Below the pieces are notes generated by a model. That model had not been told where the DNA came from. It saw only the letters and a list, made by a program, of their open reading frames with translations, and ran no database searches. A stretch of 64,000 nucleotides of DNA. Source: Amyelois transitella (lineage: Eukaryota > Arthropoda > Insecta > Lepidoptera > Pyralidae). The position numbers were made by a program, and so were the translations under genes. This document shows positions 30,501 through 40,000 of this stretch, one piece after another. Each line of letters starts with the position of its first letter. Within the stretch, counting starts at the first letter, position 1. Location of the stretch: the NCBI RefSeq assembly GCF_032362555.1, contig NC_083505.1:2967501-3031500 (forward strand). Reading direction: 5' to 3'.

Positions 30501-33500
30501 ATTCAAATAGTGACAGGTTGGTAGCCTGTCGCCTAAAGGAAGAATCAAAGTTTAACCGTGTACAATAATTTTTAACCGCACATAAAAGGCATTCACGATG
30601 GCTTTCAAACCAAAACGTATGAAAGTAAGAGCGCTGCCCCCGTAGTATGGCACGCGCTACGCCGTTTTTATAGCGCGCAAAACTATCGCTGTTTCGCTTT
30701 TTATTATGACGTTGGACGGGAGAGCGATAGCTTTTCGCGCGGCAATAAACGGTTTTATATTTGAGGATTTGACATTGGAGGAGAATCGACCCACCTCCAC
30801 CCGTGGCTTTTTCAAACTCTCACGTTTGTTTTACGGGAGTGACTTCATACAATACTTTACTATTTATAAATATAATTATTGTAACATGATTCGAAATCCG
30901 AGAGAAAATAAAGGTACGTTACGTGCGCGTTATATACCTGTTTTAATAATAAATAGTATAATTCAACTTAAACTTTAAAATCAGCAAAAATAATAACACT
31001 GACTAATTATATAAGAAGAGTATCAACTTACTCCTGGCATAAATACTGCTTTCTTGTGTGTCGTCTCGCGTCTCCCTTTACGTTTGTGGCTGAAAATAAT
31101 AGAAGGATTTAAAAAAAACGCATTTGATTGTATCATTTCGTTAAACAGATTCTATTACCTTTTTTAAAATTAGAATTTTTGATTAATAAAATGTATTTTA
31201 TAAAAAAAAATGAAATTGGTCAAGTTCACTTTTTTATCTTTTATTATATGATAATTGAGTAAAAAAAAAATATTTCTACTCACTTAGAATTATTAGAATT
31301 ATCTTTACTAGTTTCAGTCTGAGATTGGGTCTGAGAATTACTGGGTGCTTCGTCATCGTCATAGTCGATTTCTTCCTCATCTGAAATCCAAGGAATATTT
31401 TATTAAATCTATTGGAGACAAATGGTTTTTTAAGAAGTTCATCAAATGCATACAAAGACACACAGCTGAACGCGGCCTTTTAGTCCTAAGATTTTGGCAA
31501 TTGGCTCTGTCTACGCAGCAAGGGCTATAGACGTGATTACATGTATGTGTGAATGTAACAAATATAGTCAATAGAAATGTGAAAGCTTATCCTGTCTGAT
31601 GCATCACAAAGTGGCAACATGTGTAAGTGGTCCGTCATATTGGTTGGAATTCATAACACTTGAATGTGAATTAATATATATTATATACTGGCCAAACTCA
31701 AATCACACAGATTGACCTAGCTCCAAAGTAAGTTGGAGACTTTTGTTACGAGATACCAACTCAACATTACTTACTATATTTAAATAAATACTTAAATAGA
31801 TAAACATCCAAGTCCCAGACCAATCAGAGACAAGTCTTTTTCCATCATGAACATGACACATGACAGATTTGAAGTCAAAAATAAGAAGATTGTGAAATAA
31901 ATGAATTGTGTAACCTTACCATTACACCAATCAGGCCTCATTGGAGCTGCTGGGGTGTACTCCGGGTCGTCGTAACGTTTGTACAACTCTTGCAAGTAAT
32001 CCTGTTTGTAAATACCAGGCGGTCTGAAAAATTTATAATAAATATATAAAAAAAGGTCATCTTCTGGGTAGTTGTGTTATTAAGAGAAGCCTGGAGTCAT
32101 TTATAATACTAGCAATAGCAACACCCATCTGACACCTCTGACCTTATTATCAAAAGAGCTTAGCTTAAATCATTATCAGTGCGCTAGGTGAAAGAATTGA
32201 TTTCCTAAACCATGCTTCAATTGATTTATTTATTTCAACTTTATGCATGTAAAATTTACAACAGTTGGATTTAATGCCATCAGACAATCTCTGCAAGTTG
32301 ATTTTTTGGACCAAACTGAATGTGTGTACTGGGTGATGCGATAACAATAGTTTTAATTGTGGACTAAGTATTACAAGGTAATTAAGGACGTCCTGGTAAA
32401 GGGTCAGGTCAAAAGTACCCGAAACCGCCGAGCTTGCATGAAGAGTTATGAATGTAGATGAAGCAAAGGAAATATGCAGAGATCGTAGCAAGTGGAAAGA
32501 GGTAGTCTCTGCCTACCCCTCCGGGAAAGAGGCGTGATTTTATGTATGTATGTATGTATCACGAGGTGATAGAAAAAAGAATAGGACCATTCCATCACTC
32601 TCCCATGGATATCGTAAAAGGCGACTAAGGGCTTATAAACTTGGGATTCTTCTTTTAGGTGATGGGCTAGCAATCCGTCACTATTTAAATCTCAATTCTA
32701 TCTTAAAGCCAAATAGCTGAATGTGGCCTATCAGTCTTTACAAGACTGTTGGCTCGGTCTACCCCGCAAGGGATATAGACGTGATTATATGTATGTATGT
32801 ATCATAAGGTGAAAACATTAAAGTGGAGACGGACAGGCCACATGATGCGCAACAAAGTACAGAAGCGAGGACAACGGACTGAACTGGCCTTCAAGAAGTG
32901 AAACAGTGAAAAGAAGAGGTTGACAGAGAAGAAGGGAAGGTTGCAGGTGCCTTGCGGATAATCGACCAAAAAAGGTGGAAAGATGGCCTTTGGGTCAGAA
33001 GGACACGCTGATGGAGACTGATGTGTTTTTATCTGTAGATCAGCAAAAAAGACTATAGAAAAAAAAAATTAAAAATATTACAAAAGCTCAAAATCTAATT
33101 CAATCTATTAATAACTATTTCTCAGTTTGTGTATGAATTTTACATACCTCATCCTCGCAAATTCATTAACAGCAGCCTCAACACTGCAGTCCAGCTGCTC
33201 CACCATATAGGACACCAACAGGAACCCTGTCCTATTGAACCCGTGTGTGCAGTGGACCCCTACAACCTCCAATGGGTTCTGAGCTATAAATTTGGATACC
33301 AGATCTATGAATAACCTGAAAGATTAAGTCATGTTAGTGTCAGTATTTAAAACATTACTCTATTTATATAAAAATTGTCAGTTTTACGTACATACATACC
33401 CATATCCCTTACGGGGTAGACTGAGCCTACAGTCTTGAAAAGACTAATTGAGATTCAAATTGTAACAGGTTGCTAGCCCATCACTTTTTGAATATAGATC

Positions 33501-34383
33501 ATTTAGACATACAGCCGAATGTGTCCTTTCAGTGCTTTTAAAACTGTTGGTCATATCAACCCAGCAAGGGATATACATGTGACTATAATAATTATGTATT
33601 TTTGTTTCAAATTTCATCAAAACCCACCCAATAAATATTATGTGACAGAGTAACAAACACACATCCATACAAACTTTCACATTTGCAGGGTAATTACCTT
33701 GTTTGTTCTAATGTAGGGGTTTCCCCGTGTCCTCTGCATTGAAGCTTGATGTATCTACAATCCATATTCTCTATTTCCTTTTTGTCGTAAAAACGATTAG
33801 TATTTGTCAGGTCGATCCATAACCCCAACTTCACCTAGAAGAACCACAATAATGACAATAATTACAAAAACTAGGTTGTGTGCTGTCCACTGTATGCTAA
33901 CATTGATATATTACCATACTTGAAGTGTAAGTTGAACCATAGTACTGTAGTCTCCATTCACCCCTCATCTTAATACACTGTCGTGGAACTCAAACTCAAA
34001 ATCTATGATGAAAATATTACAAATATGCCTACAATAATGCCAACTCAGCATGTTTTAATGAAGTAACCAATTTGGACCATTCAGTCAGTTAAAAGCCTAA
34101 ATGTGAAGAACCTTAGTTCAGATGATTAGATTTGACCTAATAGTTTTTGGTAAATAAATAGCTAAATTGAATATACCTAAGTCACACCAATATTTACCTT
34201 CAAACTTTTCATGTAAACAAATAGCATGGAAGGAGTGAATCGATTTTCTTCAGGTACTTTATCATTGAATTGACGCCCTAAAGGTGTCTTGAAAGCCAAG
34301 AACTTGTCCGCAATCAGGCCTGTAGACTTTCGTGGACACCTAAGCCACCTATTGGGAATTGGGCCTGGATCCCTTTGCGACAT
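21541..34383 (-). CDS. RNGTT: mRNA-capping enzyme (triphosphatase + guanylyltransferase), complete
   Basis: Thirteen exons in transcript order: 34198-34383, 33698-33834, 33148-33315, 31920-32023, 31284-31380, 31032-31089, 30051-30235, 28989-29124, 27513-27658, 24412-24577, 22850-22950, 22012-22202, 21541-21659. Phases agree throughout; 1794 nt gives 597 aa, the same length as human RNGTT. The N-terminal cysteine-phosphatase RNA triphosphatase domain has [10 protein letters not shown] (Cys about 130, Arg about 136), an HCxxGxxRT loop. An acidic/serine linker ([14 protein letters not shown]) is encoded by a short exon. The guanylyltransferase domain has SWKADG with nucleotidyl Lys about 307, [31 protein letters not shown] and [14 protein letters not shown]. 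The C-terminus is KRPRM. It caps nascent Pol II transcripts in the nucleus. The 21986-side exon uses a GTCGGT donor, weaker than the others. Introns are packed with retroelements. Confidence 0.97.
22632..22791 (-). mobile_element. SINE S1 copy with 14-bp target duplication
   Basis: Flanked by TGGAATAATGTTTA at 22618-22631 and 22792-22805. Antisense element from the (ACAT)n tail to AAGAGGAATCCCAAG; the head is truncated. Lies in the RNGTT intron next to exon 22850-22950. Confidence 0.85.
23017..24211 (+). mobile_element. Full SINE S1 interrupted by a LINE (nested)
   Basis: The head TGCCGTGTGGTTCCCGGCAC begins at 23017; the S1 body stops at 23145 and resumes at 24039, then runs to the TATG tail at 24211. 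The insert 23146-24038 is LINE LC, and GATAG is repeated at both junctions (23141-23145, 24039-24043). The S1 head also has an internal duplication of AGAATAGGACxACTCCATCT. Confidence 0.85.
23146..24038 (-). pseudogene. LINE LC, 5'-truncated reverse-transcriptase C-terminus
   Basis: The - strand open frame (about 24037 to 23504) encodes [39 protein letters not shown] and [20 protein letters not shown], the C-terminal region of a Jockey/CR1-type non-LTR reverse transcriptase. The polymerase catalytic region is absent. The 3' UTR (23503-23146) contains GACGTCAC and the terminal GGATACAAGGTATCAC block. No stop codon interrupts the frame, so the insertion is fairly recent. Confidence 0.85.
24768..24962 (-). 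repeat. tRNA-derived SINE 'S2', full
   Basis: Reading on the - strand, the head has GTGGCGCAGCGGTTATACGC (A-box like) and GGTTCGAATCCCGGCC (B box), so it is derived from a tRNA. It then passes into a lepidopteran tail containing AGTATCTCGTAACACAAG. Not a functional tRNA: the body continues without a proper acceptor stem. Tail fragments recur at 8727, 18160, 20602 and 31700. Confidence 0.8.
25006..26396 (+). mobile_element. RTE-clade LINE insertion with target duplication
   Basis: Insertion 25017-26385 is flanked by ACATAGATCAC at 25006-25016 and 26386-26396 (11-bp target-site duplication). The element is 5'-truncated and ends with a short (GAA)n tail right after the stop, as RTE elements do. 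It sits in the RNGTT intron between exons 27513-27658 and 24412-24577, in the antisense orientation to that gene. Confidence 0.92.
25017..26371 (+). CDS. RTE-type reverse transcriptase, 5'-truncated
   Basis: About 451 uninterrupted codons in frame from the 5' junction ([14 protein letters not shown]) to TGA. Seen: [34 protein letters not shown], the catalytic aspartate block [31 protein letters not shown], the active-site [12 protein letters not shown] and the C-terminal [12 protein letters not shown] and [12 protein letters not shown]. These match the RTE clade (endonuclease-reverse transcriptases common in moths). The apurinic endonuclease domain and the first reverse-transcriptase motifs are missing, so the copy cannot retrotranspose alone. 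The intact frame suggests youth. Confidence 0.92.
26397..27405 (+). pseudogene. Jockey/CR1-like LINE 'LD' 3' end
   Basis: The reading frame to TAG at about 27151 contains [40 protein letters not shown] and [18 protein letters not shown], the region after the polymerase domain of Jockey/CR1-type LINEs. A 3' UTR follows with a GGAGTCTCC/GGAGACTCC inverted pair (27297-27338), ending in TTTGTATTTGTATTTTG repeats at about 27405. The 5' part is missing; the RTE has inserted at its left edge. Confidence 0.8.
27668..27861 (-). repeat. LINE LB 3' end
   Basis: Antisense LB terminus; the - strand translation contains [15 protein letters not shown] and KGQVKSTR, the C-terminal end of a LINE reverse-transcriptase ORF. 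Next to exon 27513-27658 of RNGTT. Confidence 0.8.
27862..28110 (-). repeat. SINE S1 copy plus second S1 fragment
   Basis: 27862-28032 is an antisense S1 with its (ACAT)n tail abutting LB. 28040-28110 repeats the AGAGCCAACAGTCTCAAAAAG section of a second, degenerate copy. Confidence 0.7.
29160..29500 (+). repeat. tRNA-related SINE 'S3'
   Basis: The head GCTCTGTGGTCGAGGGATTA and ATTCAAATCCTACCTCGAC have pol III A/B-box character. The body has ACGGCGAGGGAAAACAACGT, GACTCGCCCGATCCAAGATC and TTTAACGCCAGGAGGAAGAA. Other copies lie at 57415-57740 (antisense) and 62148-62400. Confidence 0.75.
29722..30012 (-). mobile_element. SINE S1, near full-length
   Basis: From the (ACAT)n tail through the complete core to a double head (GGGAACCACACGGCACTGCC, then GGGAACCACACGGCAC), so the head end is duplicated. 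Ends about 40 bp before RNGTT exon 30051-30235. Confidence 0.85.
30265..30545 (-). mobile_element. SINE S1 split by a foldback LINE LC fragment
   Basis: S1 parts 30265-30336 and 30471-30545 flank an LC 3' end (30337-30470). LC carries an inverted repeat of itself: arms 30399-30431 and 30438-30470. Confidence 0.8.
30639..30752. repeat. Palindromic repeat 'M1'
   Basis: Contains GCGCGCAAAACTATCGCTG and its inverted partner AGCGATAGCTTTTCGCGCG around a TTTTTATTATGACGT spacer. Related copies at 38764-38850 and 62470-62580; likely a MITE. Confidence 0.65.
31455..31548 (+). repeat. SINE S1 3' fragment
   Basis: ACAGCTGAACGCGGCCTTTT ... GGCTATAGACGTGATTACATGTATG. Confidence 0.7.
31700..31850 (-). 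repeat. SINE S2 fragment
   Basis: AGTTGGAGACTTTTGTTACG, GAGATACCAACTCAAC and ACATCCAAGTCCCAGACC match the S2 copy at 24768-24962. Confidence 0.65.
32376..32559 (+). repeat. LINE LB 3' end, sense
   Basis: Runs from GGTAATTAAGGACGTCCTGG through CATGAAGAGTTATGAATG to CTACCCCTCCGGGAAAGAGG and CGTGATTTTATGTATGTATG. The encoded tail (C-terminus of a LINE ORF) is frameshifted. It directly abuts an S1 SINE in the same orientation. Confidence 0.85.
32565..32801 (+). mobile_element. SINE S1 copy, sense
   Basis: From AAAAAAGAATAGGACCATTC to the ATATGTATGTATGTATC tail; only the extreme head is missing. Next to LB, allowing direct comparison of the two 3' ends. Confidence 0.85.
32803..33060 (+). pseudogene. 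Degenerate RTE-like LINE 3' end
   Basis: Reads with frameshifts as [12 protein letters not shown] followed by basic sequence, resembling the [12 protein letters not shown] region near the end of the RTE at 25017-26371. Ends in poly(A)-like sequence. Confidence 0.5.
33385..33590. repeat. Two opposed degenerate S1 SINE fragments
   Basis: 33385-33485 antisense (CATATCCCTTACGGGGTAGA); 33508-33590 sense (CCCAGCAAGGGATATACATG). They form a tail-outside inverted pair in an RNGTT intron. Confidence 0.6.
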
Positions 34384-35204
34384 GCTGATAAATGTGTTTA
34401 AAATGTTCTATTCCTTAAATTGATCCACTTCAAAAAATCACTCTAAAAATTAACACTTATTATAAGAGAACTTAATCATAGTTCGTCGTTTTCTTTTCTT
34501 TCGTTTTACTTCATGTCTTCGGGGAAGGACAAGACAAGACAAGCATAATGTAGACTAGCTAGGAAAAGTGATTTGATAGATAATTCATTATTGCCAACTG
34601 TTCCTGCTGAAAAGACGCTAACTTGAACTAATGAAGCGGCAGATTTCAAAATGAAGTAGAACCTACATGACTTACCTTTATCTACTTAAACCGATAATAG
34701 CCATAAAGACTTATTTTTAATTTGGTGTTTATTAATTTAGCTCCACGGGAACTAACATTGGTGAAATAATCGCACCAATGAACAAAAATCTGCCGGAGAA
34801 ATAACGAAGTAAATACATTATCTGGGTCAGTACGATATCAGAGGGAAGTATAATAATTATATTATAGCAACTTGCGAATTATGTAAAGAAAAAAACGATT
34901 AAAAATATAAATATATATTGGATGCTATTAATACAATACACTAACTTAAAAATGTGAAAAGAAACAAAAAACTATCGAACTCCGCGATTTCAAAATGCCG
35001 AGCGCTAGGTTTTTCATTAAGAGACAGGACCGTATTCTAGGGGCCGGAGTCAGGAGAAACTTAAATACGATATAATGTGCAAACAATAAAAATATTCAAA
35101 TATTAATTATAATGCAAATTTTAAATTTTACCTAATACCCGCTATTAATCGGATAAGGAAATGTTGTGATGTAAATACAGATATTGTAACAGGAATAGTA
35201 AAGG

Positions 35205-35475
35205 GTATACTAAGATGGTTAAGTAATGTGGAGAGGATGAATGAATGTAGGTTAACTAAACAAATTCAAGGAGAAGTTGAATGGAAAGGTAGAAGTGAGA
35301 AGGCCTAAACGAACGTACCTTAATCAAATTAAGGACGACCTGACTAAAGGTCAGGTCAAGAGCACCCAACACCACTGAGCTTGCATGAAGAGAGTTATAA
35401 ATGTGGATGAAGCGATAAAATTATGCAGAGATCGTGCCAAGTGGACTCCGGGAGAGAGGCGTATTTTTATGTATC
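35205..35475 (+). pseudogene. LINE LB, longer 3' end, decayed
   Basis: Starts within coding sequence (AAGATGGTTAAGTAATGTGG...) and continues to GAGAGAGGCGTATTTTTATG. Extends LB about 150 bp further 5' than the other copies. Stops and frameshifts throughout. Confidence 0.65.
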
Positions 35476-35726
35476 ACAAAACACTTAGTAAGTGTCCCTC
35501 AAGAATTTTTTTGTTCGCATCATGAACCTTAATGTTTGGCAGCCACTTTAATTATTGCGTTTTCGGAAATTATGTCTTAATAAAAATGGTTACATATTTT
35601 TTATTCACTGATTAATTGCATAGGTATTTTAAGATAATTTAGAATTTTTAAAATTGACTTTTCCATCGGGTTTTGAATAAATACCTATATAAAATATTTA
35701 TTGCGTCAAAATTAAAGCAAAAACTT

Positions 35727-35866
35727 ACATACATACATACATACATATCATCACGTCTATATCCCTTACGGGGTAGACAGAGCCAACAGTCTTGAAAAGA
35801 CTGAAAGGCCACGTTCAGCTATTTGGCTTAATGATAGAATTGAGATTCAATTAGTGACAGGTTGCT
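35727..35866 (-). mobile_element. SINE S1 with 11-bp target duplication
   Basis: AGCAAAAACTT at 35716-35726 is repeated at 35867-35877. Antisense S1 from its (ACAT)n tail to AGTGACAGGTTGCT; 5'-truncated. Confidence 0.85.
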
Positions 35867-36360
35867 AGCAAAAACTTCGCGTAATGTATTCAATTATTTG
35901 TGTTCTATCATGGTATTAACTAATTAATATTGATGTAAGACCTTGTAATCATCCGTTTTACATGAGCAAAAATAAAAAATCTTTTCTGTCCTACCTATTA
36001 GGTCGCCGCTAATAGGGATCAAATTTTATTCAAAACTTTTCGATAATACGTAAATATCCAGGTTGATAAAAATTTTGGTTCCTAGGAATTCAAGTGTGCA
36101 GACATTGCCAAAAAAGCGATGATTTAAATCCGAACGTACTAAGTTGGCAATACTATGACAGATTCGTTTCTCGTGGTTGGCAATTTTGATGACTTTTCAT
36201 AACATGTCATGTTGGCAACGGCGTTTGACTTTGACTTATTTGACGTTTCACCTTCAAGGTGTTGTCCACAAATAGGTATTTCAACACCTACCATGGAATT
36301 TAAATAACAATTTTAGAAATGGTGTCTCAATGTGTTTCATACTGTATATAATGATAGGTA

Positions 36361-36572
36361 AGCAACCTGTCACTATTTGCATCCCAATTCCAACATTGTT
36401 AAGCTGCCCATAGCCAAATTTACATAATTAATATTATTCGCCGAGCTTGCATGAAGTTTTGAATGTGGATGAAGTAAAAGATGTATGCAGAGATCGTGAC
36501 AAGTGGAAAGATGTAGTCCCTGCCTACCCCTCCGGGAAAAAGGCGTGATTTTAAATATGTATATATGCATGA
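36361..36572 (+). repeat. S1 fragment followed by LINE LB 3' end
   Basis: 36361-36418: AGCAACCTGTCACTATTTGC (S1). 36436-36572: CGCCGAGCTTGCATGAAG to CCTCCGGGAAAAAGGCGTGA (LB). Confidence 0.7.
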
Positions 36573-37095
36573 AAGACTTCGTCAGTTGGTGTCGGTTTAG
36601 TAGGTATAGATAGGACTTGTGTGTCTTTATTCTGACACGCTTGTCAGGCTTTCAAACATCTTCTGTATATTAATTATTTTCACGTTATCAAATCAAGTTT
36701 GTAGCAAGGATGTTATAAAAGCATAGTACACATTTTGCGGATTTGAACTAATGACTTAACTAATTCTCTTTGATTTTATATATTTTTTTATTTATTGTTT
36801 AAATTCCAAGTTGAACAAAATCCGTAAAACGGATCAACTTAGATTTTCTAAAAAGAATTTTGACAGGGTAGACAAAATAAAAAATTAAACAAAACATTGT
36901 TGTCCCTTTCCATCAGGATTAGAAAAACAAGGAAGCAAATATGAAATGTTGTCATGTTGGCTAAACTTGAAGTTCGTATTTGCCAAGAACCTGCCATTTT
37001 GTAAGATAGAAGGGAGATAAAAAATAGTTTTATGGTGTTAAAATTAAACAAAAACTTCGTTGCCATTTTTAATAAGGCCCAAAACAAATGTTTAA

Positions 37096-40000
37096 ATGGA
37101 CGCATCGTCCATTATAACTCAGGTGTCTCGGGATGACGAGCAATTAAACAATTATGGATCCGACAGAGGTAAATCTAAACCGTATTACACCTGTTACCTA
37201 CTGGCATCAAATTAGAGCGTATAGTGTTACCTCCTCATGATTCGTAAATATTTGTCGATCGTGATCGAAGTTAAACCAGTGAATTATTGAAAGTTTCCTG
37301 TGTTAAGATTGTGTTTCCCGTGAGTGCCAAGCCCGAAGTAAACACTTTGAACGTGTGAACGTGATAACATTCCTAAATAACAACCTTGAGATCTTGTCTT
37401 TCCTTACACCAGTCCCACATAGATTGACAAGTGGGCTTCCGCGTCTTGGTCCGTTTTGAAGTGTTTTTAAATGGTGTTATGTCTGTTTTAGGGTCATCCC
37501 CTGGCGGGCAACATAGCGATGGAGATGGAACCCCAGTGTCAGGTTCAACCCCATTGGGGAGTAAGAAGTCGAGTGGTGGCGGTGGGTTCTTGCGCTCACT
37601 GCTATGTTGTTGGCGCGGAGGAAGAGGGAAAGGCCCTCCCGGGGCAAACAGCACAAACAGCATTGATGGCCGAGCCTCACCACCGCTCCTGGTTATGGCC
37701 GACCATGCCCCCAGACCGTTGTTGCCACCAGTGAGACATCAGGATATGCATAAAAAGTGTATGGTGATCGACCTTGATGAAACATTAGTGCACAGCTCCT
37801 TTAAGGTATGTCAGTTTGAATATTTATTGCTTATTAGCCATTAAATAAAAACCTATTGCATAGATGCGAATAGTTAATTGCCTTCAATTTTAGGCAACAG
37901 AATTTTTCAATGTAAGTTAGACGTTAGTTCCTAAGCCAGGGTTTGGGACACGCGATGGGTTAAGCTATGGAAGAGACAAGGTATTTTATATCCTAATGCA
38001 CATATTTCTTAATTTTGCTTAAATCAAATATCTTTAATCTTTAAATTAGTAAAGCAATTAAATTAATACAGGAAAACGCTATTTATTAAACATTAAGTAA
38101 ATATTTTGTATTATCCACACTAATAATAAAACGAAAAGATTTGTAATTTTGTATGTTTATATCTAATAAATACAAAAACTACTGTACCAATTTTGATGAA
38201 ATTAGTACACTGATAGAATTGACCTTTAGAAGTAACATGACAAAATTTCTGAAAATTCCCATGGGAACGAAGCCCCTCGCAAAAGCTGGTGGTTGATAAA
38301 AGAAAGAGAATTTCAATTGTCAGTTGCCATATAAATATTGGTATGTTTTAAGTGGAGATAATTTTATCAGTCCTGATATAAATATTGTTATCTGAATAAC
38401 CTTGAAAAAAGCATCCGATTATACTCAGACGAGACTTTATTTTGATGAAAAAAAATTTTGTTTAACAATATATAAAATTGCTATCATTTTACTGCGGCTT
38501 TGCCTGCCTGCATTCTTTTCGGACACTGCTTTTACTCAACATGTGAAGTCATAAACTTGACATTATAGTTCTGCTAACACTGTTGTGTATGGCAGCCATG
38601 ACAGTAAATCTATAAAACCAGGATGGTGTTTAGGATTTTATTTTTTATTCGGCTATGACATGGCTACTCCTGACGTATCGTGTATCGTCAGTCCACCCTA
38701 GAATAGGGTTGAGTTGCACAGACCTAAAGAAGTGGGTAAACATTTATGTCTTTTTATACTTATTAATTTGCCTGCCCCCGAAGCACCGTATAGCACGCGC
38801 GACGCCGTTTTTATAGCGAGAAAAACAATCGCTGTCCCGTTTAATACATTAGCTGAAATGCTTTTCTCTTAGTCCTCTCACAATTCAGGCTTCAGTTGCC
38901 TAAATGTGCAGGTTTAATCACGATGTTTTCCCTCACCGTAAGAGCCTCATCACTATCACAACATATATAAGGGGACGTTATTGTCTCTGTTTGTATGTAT
39001 GTGCTAATCACGGAAAGTTGTGGACGGATTTTGTTCCTTTTATGTTGAAAGAGGTTTCTTCGAGGAAGGTTTATCCATATCTATAAATGATGCCCATGAC
39101 AAGCGGGACGGGACGCGACTAAAATACTGCTTTAACTGAAAATCTAACGAAATGTGATGATCAATTTACAAATGAAACTGAATGGACGGCCTTGTTCCGA
39201 TGCATTACCGCAACCCGCGTTTTTGTTTATCACGAATATTAGGTAATATTAAGTAACACTACATCACTGTGTCAGTAACCCGCCGGCGCGGCGTGACGAA
39301 GTTTGCCTTTGTAGATAGATAATATTCATTAACATTTTGTTTCATTTACTTCATCTAATTAATTATATCTCTATGTTCCGTCTGATCTGATCATTTCTGC
39401 AATTTTGATACGATTGGGGGCCTAACCTAAATGCAGGCCACCTAGGTCCAGATTGATTGAATCCGTACTATACTAGTATTATAAATGTGAAAGTATACCT
39501 ATATGATTATCCGTCTTTCTCGCCAAAACACTGAAATCTTACAGCACACTATTAGTATGGTGTTCTAGAAAGACGCTAGTCCTGATTAATTTTCCATTAT
39601 GACCCACACGGGGATAATTAACATTCCAACGCTCAGGTTAATCAGGAAGGAGTTCGTCTCCCATTAAATCCTTACCAGGAATCGAACCTGAAACCTGAAG
39701 TTCAAAACCACTGCGCCAAACGCTCCAGAGGGCTATACATTTCAGTTTCAGTGCGTACATCACACCTCTTGATGACTTCCTGGTTCTATAATTACTCGGT
39801 CGACTCAGTTTTTTCCGGTCCGGACACTTTCGGACATCTCGGCTTAACTAGAGCGTACAATGTTCTCATGTTTGGAGCGTCTTCAGTTATGACGAAACGG
39901 GAATAACGAGTATGTAAACATGTCGGCTGATGTAGAACAATATTTTTGTTCGCGTCAAACTCCTGTTATTTATTCCTTCCATGCCAAGACATGACATTTT

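Larger units (their letters stand above)
34384..37095. promoter_or_regulatory. Divergent RNGTT / CTD phosphatase intergenic region
   Basis: 2.7 kb between the RNGTT start codon (- strand) and the phosphatase start codon (+ strand). Contains LINE LB pieces (35205-35475, 36436-36572), an S1 SINE with target duplication (35727-35866) and an S1 piece (36361-36418). Promoters must lie here, but no core element was assigned. Confidence 0.5.

Noticed and set aside
37431-37844. Single-exon start for the CTD phosphatase at a GTG or at the internal ATG near 37479
   Set aside because: The segment 37431-37491 lies in an intron ending TTTTAG; exon 1 at 37096-37168 gives the conserved N-terminus in phase.
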